A DNA stretch of 64,000 bases from Notamacropus eugenii. Taxonomy: Eukaryota; Chordata; Mammalia; Diprotodontia; Macropodidae. A program made the position numbers and the translations under genes. The DNA lies in NCBI RefSeq assembly GCF_028372415.1, contig NC_092875.1, positions 351,436,225-351,500,224 of the forward strand, written 5' to 3'. The notes beneath the pieces are model-generated. The model saw only the letters and a list, made by a program, of their open reading frames with translations, searched no databases and was not told where the DNA came from. Below, one piece after another: positions 35,306-46,428 of the stretch (within the stretch, counting starts at the first letter, position 1; each line of letters opens with the position of its first letter).

Positions 35306-35955
35306 AAGCATTAATGGAGTTCTTATTGGCTGATAAGTTAATATAAAGTATATTAATGGTAGGTCGAGCTAAAATATACAGTAATAAGAAAATAATCCTC
35401 TCTCCCTTACTGGGATCATGTCTAGAAAGCTGAAAGTTATTTTTAGTAGTGTGGCAGTCCCTTTGTGACCCCTTTGACCTGCTTGCATGAGAGTCCAGGA
35501 TCAAGTGAATGAGCCAATGCAAATAGAAGAGTAATGAGGTGAGGGAAGTAAAGGGATGTGATAAGACCACACCTATGCTCCATAGTAATCAAAAATAGAA
35601 TATAATGAAGAGGAGGAAGGTATTTCTTTGCTTCTAGGGGGTCATGGTATTCTCAAGGTAAGATATTCACTGTAACCTGAGGAAATACAAACATTGTTTC
35701 CAAGTTAGCTTTAGTGAATTCACTGATAAATAAAACTCAGCTAACTGAGAGCACAGAACCACTTTCCACCTACAATTGTGGTTACTAATATGGACTAAAT
35801 TGGGATTGTATATGGTGAAGCATCCTTCGCTCCATGCTCTCTTCTGCTTAACACACACCCTTTAAGTAATAGGGTACAAAAATAGTAGGTTTGGACTCAC
35901 ATTTATGTGGAAACCTATATGAGGTTATCTCACTAGCGTATAGAAGCCTTCCATA
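35306..35955. other. No recognised feature
   Basis: The 105-residue reverse frame at 35253-35570 has no domain I recognise and overlaps the end of the L1. Confidence 0.45.
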
Positions 35956-35959
35956 AGGA

Positions 35960-36150
35960 AGATATATGTGTATTGTTGAAAGGATGCTGAATTTGGAGTG
36001 CTAGGACCTGCGTTCTCTTCCTAGTTCTGCTTACTACCTGTTTGACCCTGGGAAAGTCCTTAAATTCTCTAGGCCTTAAAGTCATCATCTATAAAATAAA
36101 GTATATATTGCCTCCAATGTCTCTTATTTTCTTGATTTCTGATCCAATGA
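35960..36150 (+). mobile_element. MIR
   Basis: ATTTGGAGTGCTAGGACCTG, GACCCTGGGAAAGTCC, CATCATCTATAAAATAAAG and TTTCTGATCCAATGATC follow the MIR order. Confidence 0.75.
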
Positions 36151-36274
36151 TCTTATTCCATGATGCCTAAAATTCCTTTAACAGGAAACAGCAACTTCTA
36201 TTTCTCAATTAATGATAGAAAACAAAGGCATATAACTCTAGAAAAAGCAACACATAGACAAGATTCAGGTTGCA

Positions 36275-36525
36275 AAATGTCTGGAGTGTTAGATTACAGA
36301 CAGAAATATCTCAACTCAAATTCTACCCTTGAAACAATAGATGAGTGAACACACGGTTAAGTCACTTAATTCTTTGAGCCTCATTTTTCTCACCTGTATA
36401 ACTGGAAAAAGCATAATAAGCATGCCTGTAGCACCAGTGTCACTGAGGTGCTGAAAGGCATGAATGATATAATGCACGCAAAGGATTTCACAAAATTTAA
36501 ATTGCTAAATAAATATCCATTATTA
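36275..36525 (+). mobile_element. MIR
   Basis: GTCTGGAGTGTTAGATTACA, AAGTCACTTAATTCTTTGAG, CCTCATTTTTCTCACCTGTA and ATAAATATCCATTATTATC. Confidence 0.7.
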
Positions 36526-37384
36526 TCAATGTTTTAATGATCAAAACTAAATGCTTTCCTAAAATAATATTTTGATAGTTGAAATAACAACAGAATTCTG
36601 GGTGTATAAATGGGAGTTGGGTTAGTTTCTAGAAAAGGGTGATACAGAAAGAAAAGGGCAAAGAAAATGAAATGGAGAAATGAGCTTAAGAACATCTTGG
36701 AATCCTGTGCAACTCTGACTTTGGGTTGGTTATTTTTAGTTTCATCATTGTGTTTACCTATTGGCAACAGTTAAACACTTAGAAACATGTTTGTTTTAGA
36801 CAAAAATCTGTTCTTTTTGTATCAGTTTCATGCTTTTCATTACTGATGGATTGTTTAAATCAAGCATTTTGGAGTTGCTTAATTGCATACTACATCTTGT
36901 TTTTATGTTTCTTGCCTCTTAGATTTTTGAAATATCTTTCCTCCAATAAGTCTAAAAGGTATGAATTCAAATTAATAGCTAATTTGAAAATTTTTCATAT
37001 TAATAACAAGTCAACTATGATATAATTTCATTCTTGTGATATCACTAAGGGCTTGTTATGTTTGGTGTCTCAATTCTCTTTTTGAAGAAACTATTTATGA
37101 TATGTATATATGATATGTACATGTCAAAAATATAAGCTATATATTCTATTTAGCTTATAGAAGCCACTATGTAAGCCATTTCTTACAGTTAAACCATGTT
37201 TTTCCAATATATTTTTCACAAGTATCCCCTATGCCTGCTTTTTCATTTAAGTCACTAAGTATTAAGGCATTTGTCAATTTTATTTGGAGGATCTTATATT
37301 ATTTTGCAACATATATTGGCATACAATTATTTTGAGTGCTCTTTTTTGCCAATTCTTATCAAGAATGGCTATATATTTTCAAAT
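36526..37384. other. No recognised feature
   Basis: AT-rich. The part from about 37250 may be ORF2-side L1 sequence preceding the next element, but I cannot read it securely. Confidence 0.4.
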
Positions 37385-38402
37385 ATATATAGAACTTTGT
37401 CAAATTTATAAGAATGCAAGTCATTCCCCAATTGATAGCTTAAGGATATGAAAGGTACTTTCTAGATGATCTAATCAAAGATATTTACAGTCAAATAAAA
37501 TATGCTCTAAATTACTATTGATTAGAGAAATACAAATTGAAACAACTCTTAGTACTACCTCAAACCTATCAGATTGGATAATATGATGGAAAAGAAAAAT
37601 GATGAATACTGGGGGGGGGAGGGAAATTCAGACATTAATGCATTGTTGGTGGAGTTGTGAAGTGTTCCAATCATTCTCGAAGCAATTTGGAATTATGTCC
37701 AAAGGGCTGTAAAACTGTGCATACCCTTTGATCTAGCAATACTGCTTCTAGGTTTTATCCAAAAGAGATGTTTTTAAAAAGGAATAGAACATATATGAAC
37801 AAAAATATTCATAGTATCTCTATTTGCGGTGGCAAAGAATTGAAAAATTGAAGGGATGCCCATCAACTGGGAAATGGCTGAAGAAGTTGTAGTATATAAT
37901 TGTGATGGAATATCATTGTGCTATGAGAAACGATGAGCAAGATATTCTCAGTGAAACCTGGAAAGACTAATATTAATTGGTGCAAAGTGAAGTGAGCAAA
38001 ACCAGGAGAATATTGAATATAGCAACAGCAATATTTTATGATGATCAACTATGAATAACTTAGCTATTCTTAGCAAACAATAATCTAAGACAATTATGAA
38101 GGATTCATGATGAAAAATGCTATCCACCTCCAGTGAAAGAATTGCTGGAGTATGAATGTAGATTGACACATCCTTTTTTTTTTACTTCTTTTTTTTCTTG
38201 TTTGCTAGTCTGTTTTCTTTCACAACATGGCTATTATGGAAATATATTTTGCATGACTTCACATATATAACCTATAGCAAATTGCCTGCCTTTTCAATGA
38301 GGGGAGAAGACAGGGAAGGAGAGAATTTGGAGCTCAAAAGGTTTTAAAAAGATGAATGTTAAATTTTTTATATGTAATTGGAAACAATATTTTTAAAAAA
38401 GA
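37385..38402 (+). mobile_element. L1 3' part: end of ORF2 and 3' UTR (plus strand)
   Basis: Reads through AAGAATGCAAGTCATTCCCC, GAGAAATACAAATTGAAACA, ATCAGATTGGATAATATGA, CATTGTTGGTGGAGTTGTGA, CTGTGCATACCCTTTGATC, GGGATGCCCATCAACTGGG, AAACCAGGAGAATATTGAAT, CACAACATGGCTATTATGG and GAGAGAATTTGGAGCTCAAA, the standard marsupial L1 end. A G9 run at 37612-37620 lies inside. Confidence 0.9.
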
Positions 38403-39639
38403 GTGTTATACACAAATTGATCAAGTATAGTATATACAACACTAATCTTTCTTCCATATCAAGATCTTTTGACTAAATCTGCAGGACTGCAGAAAACATA
38501 TTCTGATCAGGTTAGGTTAGTTGTACTCCATCCCTAACCAGTAGTTTGTCATTCCTCTACTTTAATACAAGTCCCATTCTTGGACAATGTACTCTAAACA
38601 ACTAGTTTAATCTAACTTTCTCTTCTAAAGTATTTCCCTTAGTGTACTAGTACTGAAAATATCATTTTTTTAAAAGAAAGAACAAGCATTTATTAAATAC
38701 CAACCACTGTCACTCAACCAGTCATGGAGGAGTGGTGGGAAGGGGAGAGATGGGCGTTGGAAGGGAATAAACATTTATATCAAGTTTATTACTAGGTGTG
38801 GTTATTATCCCCCATTTTATAGTTTAAGAAAGTCCAACAGAGTCCAACAGAGGTAAAGTGACTTGCCACAAGTTCTAATAAACCATTCTTATCCAAGACT
38901 TTGGAATCATTAACAATACTTTCCATATTATTTCTAACAGTATCATTTATGCACAATATTTTGAAGTATTTTGGAAATTTACTTAAAGAAATATTTATTA
39001 AGGGTATACTTCTTGTAATATATGATAGTTACCTAATTAATTTTAACTACATTCTAATAAAAGCAACCAATGAATTATTATTGATTTTCTTGATGAGACT
39101 GAAAAGATATTTTCTCTATAATCTACCAAAAAATGTATAATTCATACCTCAGATTAGAACACAAAACTTCTGCATTTTGAAATAAAGTTATTTATTTGAT
39201 CACCAGAGCAATAATTTTCTCCTCATTATTTTAGGGGTTCTTTGAGATAGACATTTAACCTTTGGTCCAAAAAATTTCATAATGTCAAGTGAGAAATCTT
39301 TTTATTCAGTTGAAAAATTATGACTTACATTTTATCCATCTCTAATCTTTCTGATTAGGCTAATTTAAATAGATTTTAATTAGGCAGAATGAATGGTATG
39401 AGGTATTTAGTGAATTCCAAGTGTTTCTAAATGTATGTTTATTGAAAGCACTATTTGCGGGGGGGGGGGGGATGTCTTGGATATATTGGGGATATTAATT
39501 AGCCTTGTGAATGGATTTTAATGATATTTGTTTCTTAGCTTTGAAAATGGAATGTTCCTTTATAAGCAAATATATTTGATTGTATTGCAGTTCTCAAATA
39601 ACCCTGAATTTTCTCTAAAATTTCCAGGGAATCCTTAAG
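38403..39639. other. Mostly unassigned; short MIR piece and poly-G tract
   Basis: A reverse MIR core lies at about 38805-38875 (TTATCCCCCATTTTATAGTT, GGTAAAGTGACTTGCCACAA). A 13-base G run lies at 39459-39471. No gene recognised. Confidence 0.5.
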
Positions 39640-39890
39640 GTGTTTTTAAAAATCTGAGTAGCAGTGATAAGAGCAGATTGTCTAAGTAAACTATAGAAGT
39701 GTGATGTATTAAACCTGACAGGAGACTGTTCATTAATCTTTGAAGTATAGCCAGGGCATCGGTAATTCCAAAAGGCATTACAATAAAATGAAAGGCCCCC
39801 TTATGGCAAATGAAGGTGGTTTTTTGTTTCCTGTCATCATCCATTTGTAACTGCCAATAGCCGCTAGTTAAATCAATGCTCCTGATAAAT
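39640..39890 (-). pseudogene. Ty3/gypsy-type reverse transcriptase fragment
   Basis: About 80 codons on the minus strand read as central RT: IDLTSGYWQLQMDD (39877 downward), KQKTTFICHKGAFHF, VMPFGITDALAILQRLMNS and LLSGLIHHTSIVYLDNLL. These match the order of Ty3/gypsy RT: the DL..GYWQ box, the TAF..H.G...F..MPFGL..AP..FQ box, and the YLDD catalytic box. Catalytic YLDD is YLDN (codons at 39677-39688) and the AP.TFQ box reads ALAILQ, so it is inactive. Flanks lose homology quickly. L1 and MIR are nearby. Gypsy relics are rare in mammals compared with LINEs. Confidence 0.75.
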
Positions 39891-40199
39891 ACTACTCAAG
39901 AAAGAAATATAGAGAATCATCATTTCTTAGTAATAGATATTTATATCTTTGAGGATCATATTTATTTGTCAGATGTGCACATACAACCTGACTTAACTTT
40001 GTGAGCAATTGACACAATTTCAAGAACAATGATAAAATCTCTCCGTACTGTACAAACGACTGCTGGATTTTCCATTCCCCTTAACTTTCATTAGTGCGGG
40101 TAATAACAAAGATCACTCTTTTATTAGTTCATCTTTGAGAAAGAAGAAATTATCTCTCCTCATGACTCAAAAATTACCAAATAAAAATATGTTGTCTCT

Positions 40200-40436
40200 C
40201 ATCATCATAGCTTATATTTGTATAACACTTTTGTGATAGGCAACATGCAAAACACTTTACAAATCTCTCATTTGATTCTCACAGCACTGGGAGATAGGTG
40301 CTTTTATTCCCACTTTACAGAAGAGATAACTGAAACAGTCAAAGTTCAGTGACTTGCTGGGGGTCACATAGATAGCAATGTCTGAGACTGAATTTGAACT
40401 TGAGTCTTCCTGACTACTGTACCACTTAGCTACCCC
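40200..40436 (-). mobile_element. MIR, reverse, nearly full length
   Basis: CATAGCTTATATTTGTATAA, TCATTTGATTCTCACAGCAC, GGGAGATAGGTGC, ATTCCCACTTTACAGAAGAG, GTGACTTGCTGGGGGTCACA, TGAATTTGAACTTGAGTCTT and ACTGTACCACTTAGCTACC. Confidence 0.85.
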
Positions 40437-41559
40437 TCAGTTCATGATAATCAAGGACGTTCTTTTCTAGAAAATTCTGGATCTCTCTAGGACATTTGTG
40501 TTGAATCTACATTAAGGAACCCTTTTAAATATATCAACATAATGCAACTAATTTTGAATACTCATAGTATGAATATCAAGGCACTTTATCCTATATCAGG
40601 AACTAGCACAAGAAACAGTTTTCTTGTAGGAGTAAGGTAGAAACTTTAGGAATTCATAACATTTGAATCATCATCCTCAGGGTCCTCTGAAACTGCTGCC
40701 AATGTTTATGGGTCAAATCATGAATATCAAATATTGAACTTTGGGAGTGGTAAAAAAAGAAAGGGCCAGTTTTGCAATCTTAACACAAAGTAGGCTGTCC
40801 TAATTCCTGAGAAGTGGGGTTGCTGTCCAGAGATAGGTCAATCAGAAGATTACTGCTCCAGTGTAAAGGTGTAAGATAGAAGTTACCTCACAAGTTATTA
40901 GGTCTAGTTATTGTTTATTTAAACATGTTAAACATTTAAAAATTATGACTATGAGGAAGTTGGAGAAATAAAGGAAGATGATGAGATCAAAGATGGCACA
41001 TAATCAAAAAAGAGAACAGTAGGCACAATGACTGTAACAATGAAAACAAATAAGTCACTAATAAAATTATAGACTTGGAATAATGGAAAAACTAATGAAG
41101 GTCATAGAGAAAAGATAATGAAATCTTCCTCACCCATTATGATACAGATGTGGAGCAATGTGAGGATACTATGTTTCCTGCATGTGCAGAGATATTCTTT
41201 CAGATGTTTTTGCTTTTTTTTTTTATTTGTCATGAGGAAGGAAGGAAGGAAACAAGCATTTATATAACGATTATTATATGCCAAGCACCTTCCCATCTCA
41301 CAAAATTATCTCATAAAATAAAGAAAATTTTAAAAGAAAAGGAGGAAAGGGGGAGAACTGAAGAAAATAATAAAAAAAATTATTAGTAGATGTGCAGTGT
41401 TTCACATTTATGGGTCTTCTACTTCTACAAAGTAGTTGACCAAGTGTCTTCTCCTATTTCCTTTGTGGGACCATAATTGTCCTTTGCAGTTTTGAAACAT
41501 TCACTCTCAATTATTTTATGGTAGTAGTTCTTTCCAGTTATATTGTTGTAAGTATTGTG
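40437..41559. other. Unassigned
   Basis: On the minus strand, 40490-40440 can be read PREIQNFLEKNVLDYHE, a possible further pol remnant of the gypsy-type element, but this is weak. A short GGAA run lies near 41240. No gene recognised. Confidence 0.3.
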
Positions 41560-42485
41560 TACCAGTCAATTGGGCTACAAGCATTTGTGAGAAATTCACT
41601 ATGGGCCAGGCCCTGCTAATAAAAGAGGATATATAGAAAATTGTTAAAAAAAAAAAAAAAAAGTTCCTATCAAGGATCTCACAATCTATGGGAGGTAGAG
41701 CAGTGAGGGTAGAAACATGCAAATCACTTTGTGCAAATGGGATCAATACAAGGAAGATACTAGCAAAAAAGGGAATTTGGAAGAGCCTTCTTATACTGGG
41801 TAGGATTTTAGATAGGACTTGAAGGAAGCCAGAGAGGACAGGAGACAGAAATGAAGGGAGAGAACATTCTAGGTATGGGGAACAGGTAAAATGGTTAGGG
41901 TAGGGAAATGGAATGTCTTGTTTCAGGAACACCCACAAGGTCAGTGTCACTGGATCAAAAGTATATGAGGAGTGGGAGGAGTTTTAAAGTGTAAGAATAT
42001 TGGAAAGGTGTTTTGAGGGGATGGCAATTTATGAAGAATTTTGAATACCAGAGGATTATATGTTTGATCCCGGAAGTGATAGCGAGACTTTGAGTAGGGT
42101 AGTGAGTGATTAGGGAGAGATGATATGGACAGACCTGTGCTTTAGGAAGATGATTTTAAAACCTGAATCGAGATTGGATTGAAGAAAGGATCATGCAAAA
42201 TGTTATTGCAATTGGCCAGGCATGAAGTGGCTGACAAAGGCTTGTATCCAGGTGGTGGCAGTGACAGAAGAGATTACAGGGGCATAGGAGAAAAATATTA
42301 TTAAAGCAAAATTTACAGGAATAGGCAATAGTTTGGATGGGGAGTGGAATGAAAGAGAATAACAGCAAGGTTTTCATGTGAGTGACAGGGAAGATGGGGG
42401 TACCTTCAAAAGCAATAAGGAAATTTGGAAGCCAGGAGGGCTTGAAGGAAAAAAGCAATGATTTGGACATGATGAGTTTATAATT
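41560..42485 (+). mobile_element. Ancient mammalian interspersed repeat, copy 2 (longest)
   Basis: Motif chain: ACTATGGGCCAGGCCCTGCT, CAAGGATCTCACAATCTATG, GGACTTGAAGGAAGCCAGAG, GAGAACATTCTAGGTATGG, GAATGTCTTGTTTCAGGAAC, GAGGATTATATGTTTGATCC, GACAGACCTGTGCTTTAGGA, TTATTGCAATTGGCCAGGC and ATTTGGACATGATGAGTTTA. It matches a well-known dispersed mammalian repeat whose name I cannot fix. The long minus-strand frames at 41516-41950 and 42156-42497 lie antisense to it and are not genes. Confidence 0.7.
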
Positions 42486-42863
42486 TCCATGGTACATTCA
42501 TATCAAAAGCTCTAATAAGTAATTAGAGTTATGAAACTGAAAAAAATGATGATAATAACTTACAGAAAAGTTAGGGTTGGATGAATAGAATTTTATATAT
42601 GGTTTTGATACTTTTGATTTTAGATAGACAATTTTTAATAATGTTTTAAAGTGATACTTCTGTGGCTATTATGAGTGTTATATTTAGCCAAAGACTTTAC
42701 ATCTATTAGATAATCATGCAGTTCCGTGTATTGATGTTTGTAAGATCATGCTCATTGTTTTCCAAATGTTGAGCCATCCATGCATCTTTGGTATATATTC
42801 AACTTAGTCATGACAAATAACTTTTTGGATAAGTTTCTGTATCATAACAGGATTTTATTGACC

Positions 42864-42891
42864 ATATATATTTATGTGCACATATATACAT

Positions 42892-42926
<35 letters not shown>

Positions 42927-42962
42927 CGTATACATGTGTGTATATACATATATGTATATTTG
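42864..42962. repeat. (TA)n/(TATG)n microsatellite
   Basis: About 100 bases of alternating pyrimidine-purine, with an uninterrupted TA core around 42900-42926. It causes the Tyr-Ile frames seen here. Confidence 0.95.
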
Positions 42963-43140
42963 TGTGCCCATCATTCTCCTCTGTTGGTTTGCTTTATCCT
43001 TCCCTGGCTTAGTTATTAAGATAGTTGTCCATAATAGGAGTCTGGTGAGTCCTTAATTTCTTAATTTTTGAGAATACTTTATGTGGCTTTGTTACCAATT
43101 TTTTTTTTGAACATTGATCAAATTCTCCTGTGAATCATGT

Positions 43141-43163
43141 ATACACACACACACACACACACA
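43141..43163. repeat. (CA)n microsatellite
   Basis: About eleven CA units. Confidence 0.95.
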
Positions 43164-43253
43164 TTTTTGGAAGTTCTTTCATATCTAATTCCATTCCCAT
43201 TTTTGTCTTTTTGGTCTTTTATTTCATTGAAGTTATCCTCTATTTTTTTTAGG

Positions 43254-43405
43254 GGTAGTTAGATGGCACAGTGGCTAGAGTGCTGAGCCTGGAGTCAGGA
43301 AGACCTGAATTCAAATCTGAACTCAGATACTTACTAGCTATGTGACCCTGGACAAGTTTAACTGCTTTTGCCTCAGTTTAAGTTTAAAATGAGCCAGAGA
43401 AGGAG
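43254..43405 (+). mobile_element. Marsupial SINE, 3'-truncated
   Basis: GGGTAGTTAGATGGCACAGT, TGGAGTCAGGAAGACCTGAA, TAGCTATGTGACCCTGGACA and GAGCCAGAGAAGGA. A second copy starts immediately after it. Confidence 0.9.
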
Positions 43406-43410
43406 AGCGC

Positions 43411-43652
43411 AAGGGCAATTAGGTGGCACAGTGGATAGACCACTGTGCTTGGAGTTGGGAAAGCTTGAGCTCAAATCTGACCTCAGACACTTAGCTGTGT
43501 GATCCTGGACAAGTCCCTTAACCTTTTCTGCCTCAGTTTTCTCCTCTGTAAAATAAGATGAAGGAGGAAATGACAAACCACTCCAGTAGCTTTGCCAAGA
43601 AAACCTGAAAAGGGGTAATGAGGAGTCAGACATGACCGTGTAACAACAGTCC
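43411..43652 (+). mobile_element. Marsupial SINE, full length
   Basis: GGGCAATTAGGTGGCACAGT, CTCAAATCTGACCTCAGACA, GTGTGATCCTGGACAAGTCC, CCAGTAGCTTTGCCAAGAAA and GAGTCAGACATGACCGTGTA. Arranged head-to-tail with the preceding copy. Confidence 0.93.
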
Positions 43653-43659
43653 CCTACTC

Positions 43660-44080
43660 TTTTTTCAGTTTTGTTAGCATATAACTGATATTTGGGTAAT
43701 GTATCTATTTGGAAATCATTGTCATATGTAACTCAGTATTCTGGTCTGAACTAAATTTTGGCAGATACGTTTGCCAAAATATTTTCCAGTTTTCTTAGCA
43801 GGTCTTGTAGAATAACAAAGACATTTTTCCATAAGTTGTTTATGTTCTTAGGTTATTGAAACTTAATTAATTTTCATTGTTTCTTAACTGGCTGTTCCAC
43901 TAATCTGTTTTTGTTATTTACACAGCAAAAAATATGATAGTGATTTCTAATTTATAATACAGTTTTAGGTCTGGAACTCCCCTTTCAAATCCTATATGTT
44001 TTTTTTTTTTTGCCAGTCCCTTGAAGATTCTATGCCTTTTTTCTTCCAAGTGAGTTCTGATATTATTTTTCTAACTAGAA
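43660..44080 (-). mobile_element. L1 ORF2 3' portion, reverse, first block
   Basis: ATTTTCCAGTTTTCTTAGCA, CAGTTTTAGGTCTGGAACTC and CCCTTGAAGATTCTATGCC match the antisense C-terminal ORF2 text of marsupial L1. The continuation lies at 45040-45660, beyond inserted SINE material. Confidence 0.6.
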
Positions 44081-44084
44081 CATT

Positions 44085-44300
44085 GTAGCCGTCGTCCTTC
44101 CTGAAAAGGACTGTAACATCAGAAAAGTGATGTCATGACTTGCAAGAGAATTGGACTTAAGTGAGGCAGGGATATGAAAAATCACCAGCCTCACTTTCCT
44201 CCAGAGTCATCTAGGTCCAGCAGCAAGATGTAGATTAGGATAACTGGAGATGGCTTTGGATGTAGTGGGAGACCTTGGCCTTTCAGAGCATGGATGGATG
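44085..44300 (+). mobile_element. Marsupial SINE (non-MIR type)
   Basis: GTAGCCGTCGTCCTTCCTGA, AAGTGATGTCATGACTTGCA, TCACCAGCCTCACTTTCCTC, CAGAGTCATCTAGGTCCAGC and AACTGGAGATGGCTTTGGAT. Best preserved copy of this family in the window. Confidence 0.85.
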
Positions 44301-44469
44301 AATATGTATATCCACAGAGAGAGAGATGTGTCAATGTGTGTGTATACACACTGTATATACTTTATCAAAACTGTATCCACCTCTTTTGGGTGGTTAGTAC
44401 CTGAGAAATACAAAATAACAGAATTCTAGAGCTGGAAGGAACCTCTGAGATCAGTAGAGACAATTTTTT

Positions 44470-44870
44470 ATTATTATTAATAAATCAACAGATATTTATT
44501 AAATACCTATCCTGTGCCAGGATATGGGGATTCAAGTACAAAGAATAAAATAGTACCTACTCACAAGGAGCTGATAGCCTAATGAGGAGATAACAAATGT
44601 GTGTAACAGATAGATAGATAGACAACCACAGACATCTAGGTAAGTGTATAGGTGCACACATTTACACACAGAGACATGTAAACACACATACATATGTGTG
44701 TATATATACATATACATACACAGGCATATAAAACATCACAAATATAAGGTGCATACATATAAACAATGCAAGGTAGCTTGGGAAAGAGAACACCAATGCT
44801 GGAATGCTCTAAATAAAGAAAGGCTTCCCATAGGAAATGGTACTTGAACTACATCTTAAAGAAGGAGGGA
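44470..44870 (+). mobile_element. Ancient interspersed repeat, copy 3, with microsatellites
   Basis: GATATTTATTAAATACCTAT, CTGTGCCAGGATATGGGG, CACAAGGAGCTGATAGCCTA and, after GATA/CA microsatellites (44600-44760), CCATAGGAAATGGTACTTGA. Same family as copies 1 and 2. Confidence 0.6.
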
Positions 44871-44889
44871 CTCTGTGTAGTAGAAGTCA

Positions 44890-44975
44890 GGAAGGAATAG
44901 CCAGCTAGGAACCAGGAACACTTATCTTCATGAGTTCAAATCTGGCCTCAGACACTTACTAGATGTGTTTGAAAT
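44890..44975 (+). mobile_element. SINE fragment
   Basis: GAACCAGGAACACTTATCTT, GAGTTCAAATCTGGCCTCAG and ACACTTACTAGATGTG: the middle of the marsupial tRNA-SINE only. Confidence 0.75.
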
Positions 44976-45039
44976 AGAACTAAACCCATACAATTAGGCA
45001 TTATTGCAATTAAAAAAAAAGGCATGACTGAATGATGGA

Positions 45040-45660
45040 AAATAAATCCTTCCAATTCTTCTTCATTTATATAAATAATATTTTATCATTTCATTTTAAA
45101 AGCCTTAATTTTGTTTTAGTTGATACACTCCCATATATTTTATGTATTTCTGCAGTTATTTTGAATAGCATTACTCTTCCTGTCATTTCCTTCTGAATTT
45201 TGTTATTGATATATAAAAATATTGATGATTTTTATAGATTTATGTAGAATTCTGCTGCTTTGCTAAAGCTAGTAATTGTCTCAGTTTCTTTTCTGATATT
45301 CCTAATAAACCAGTACCTCATCTTTAAAAATAGATTATTCTCCCCTTTTTCACTGCTTATTATGTCTCTGGTCTTATTTCAATAACATCATCAGATAACT
45401 GAGAATAGAAGGGACAACTTTGTTTTATCCAACTAAAAGCTAGTGGGGAAGCTAATCCATTACAAAATTTGTTATCATATGATTTTAGATACACACTTTT
45501 GATCACAGTAGCACAACAGTCCTTTCAAAGCTTTCTTTGCTAAGCTAGCTTAACAAAAAATAGTGTTTGTACTTTGTTAAAGACTTTTTTCTTTGATCTA
45601 TTGATATAATGAATGATTTAAAAAAATTTTTATGCAAAGACAGAGGCAATTCTTTAAAAC
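45040..45660 (-). mobile_element. L1 ORF2 portion, reverse, second block
   Basis: CCCATATATTTTATGTATTT, TGCAGTTATTTTGAATAGCA, TTGTTATTGATATATAAAAA, CTGCTTTGCTAAAGCTAGTA and GATCTATTGATATAATGAAT follow the antisense L1 order directly after the block at 43660-44080. The FADD box region is decayed. Confidence 0.65.
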
Positions 45661-45694
45661 TAAAAATTGTAGCAACGATGCTGATCAGAGGAAT

Positions 45695-45920
45695 TACAGC
45701 CTCCTATGTGGCACAATGACCAGAGTGCTGGACCTGGAATCAGGAAGTCCTGATCTCAAATACCTACCATCATAGATACATACCAGTTATGCCACTCTAG
45801 GCATATCACAGCCTTTGTCTGCCTCAGTCTCCTCATTTATAAAATGGGGACAATAACCCTTACCTCCTAGGATTTTTGTGAAGATATCTGAGGGAGTGCC
45901 GTATGGTTCCAGAAATGTGG
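45695..45920 (+). mobile_element. MIR/marsupial SINE
   Basis: TATGTGGCACAATGACCAGA, TGGAATCAGGAAGTCCTGAT, CTGCCTCAGTCTCCTCATTT and CCTTACCTCCTAGGATTTTT. Confidence 0.85.
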
Positions 45921-46099
45921 ATTCTCTCCTATATTTTCAACATTAATTAGTTGTAGGACATTAGGCAAGATTTTTGTTTGCTTGCCTCGTTTTTTGTTTT
46001 CATTGTTTTCACTGCTCTAGAAGTCAGGTTTCTTATCTATAAAATGATGTGTTGGATTAGATGAATATTCGGAACTCTTTGAGCACAAAATTTTGCTCC

Positions 46100-46365
46100 A
46101 AGTAGCAACTAGGTGACACAAGAGAGATGGCACTAGGTGTGGAGTCAGGAGGATCTAAGCTCAAATTCAGGCTCTGTCACTTACCAGCTGTACAACCCTG
46201 GGCAAGGCACTTAACCTCTATCTGCCTTAAGTTCCTCATCTATAAAATAGGTATAATAATAGCAACTACATCCCAGAGTTGTGAAAATCCAATGAAGCTG
46301 TATTTGTAAGGAAGTTTGCAAACTTGAAATGCTTTATAAATAAGTAATGATATTAAAATAATCAA
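46100..46365 (+). mobile_element. MIR/marsupial SINE
   Basis: AGCAACTAGGTGACACAAGA, GTGGAGTCAGGAGGATCTAA, TACAACCCTGGGCAAGGCAC, TCCTCATCTATAAAATAGG and GAAATGCTTTATAAATAAGT. Confidence 0.87.
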
Positions 46366-46379
46366 GAGAATAAAAAGTT

Positions 46380-46428
46380 ACACACACATAATACACACAC
46401 ACACATACATACATACATACATATATAG
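46380..46428. repeat. (CA)n/(CATA)n microsatellite
   Basis: ACACACACATAATACACACA followed by five CATA units. Confidence 0.92.

Larger units (their letters stand above)
42600..43250 (-). mobile_element. L1 ORF2 fragment (RT region), reverse
   Basis: Antisense RT text: AGACTTTACATCTATTAGAT, AATCATGCAGTTCC, TTGAGCCATCCATGCATCTT, CTTAGTCATGACAAATAAC and CAAATTCTCCTGTGAATCAT (the SPGPDGF-type box region). Interrupted by TA and CA microsatellites. No open frame. Confidence 0.6.

Noticed and set aside
41516..42497. Two long minus-strand frames (144 and 113 residues)
   Set aside because: They lie antisense to an ancient interspersed repeat read on the plus strand; chance openness of a purine-rich strand.
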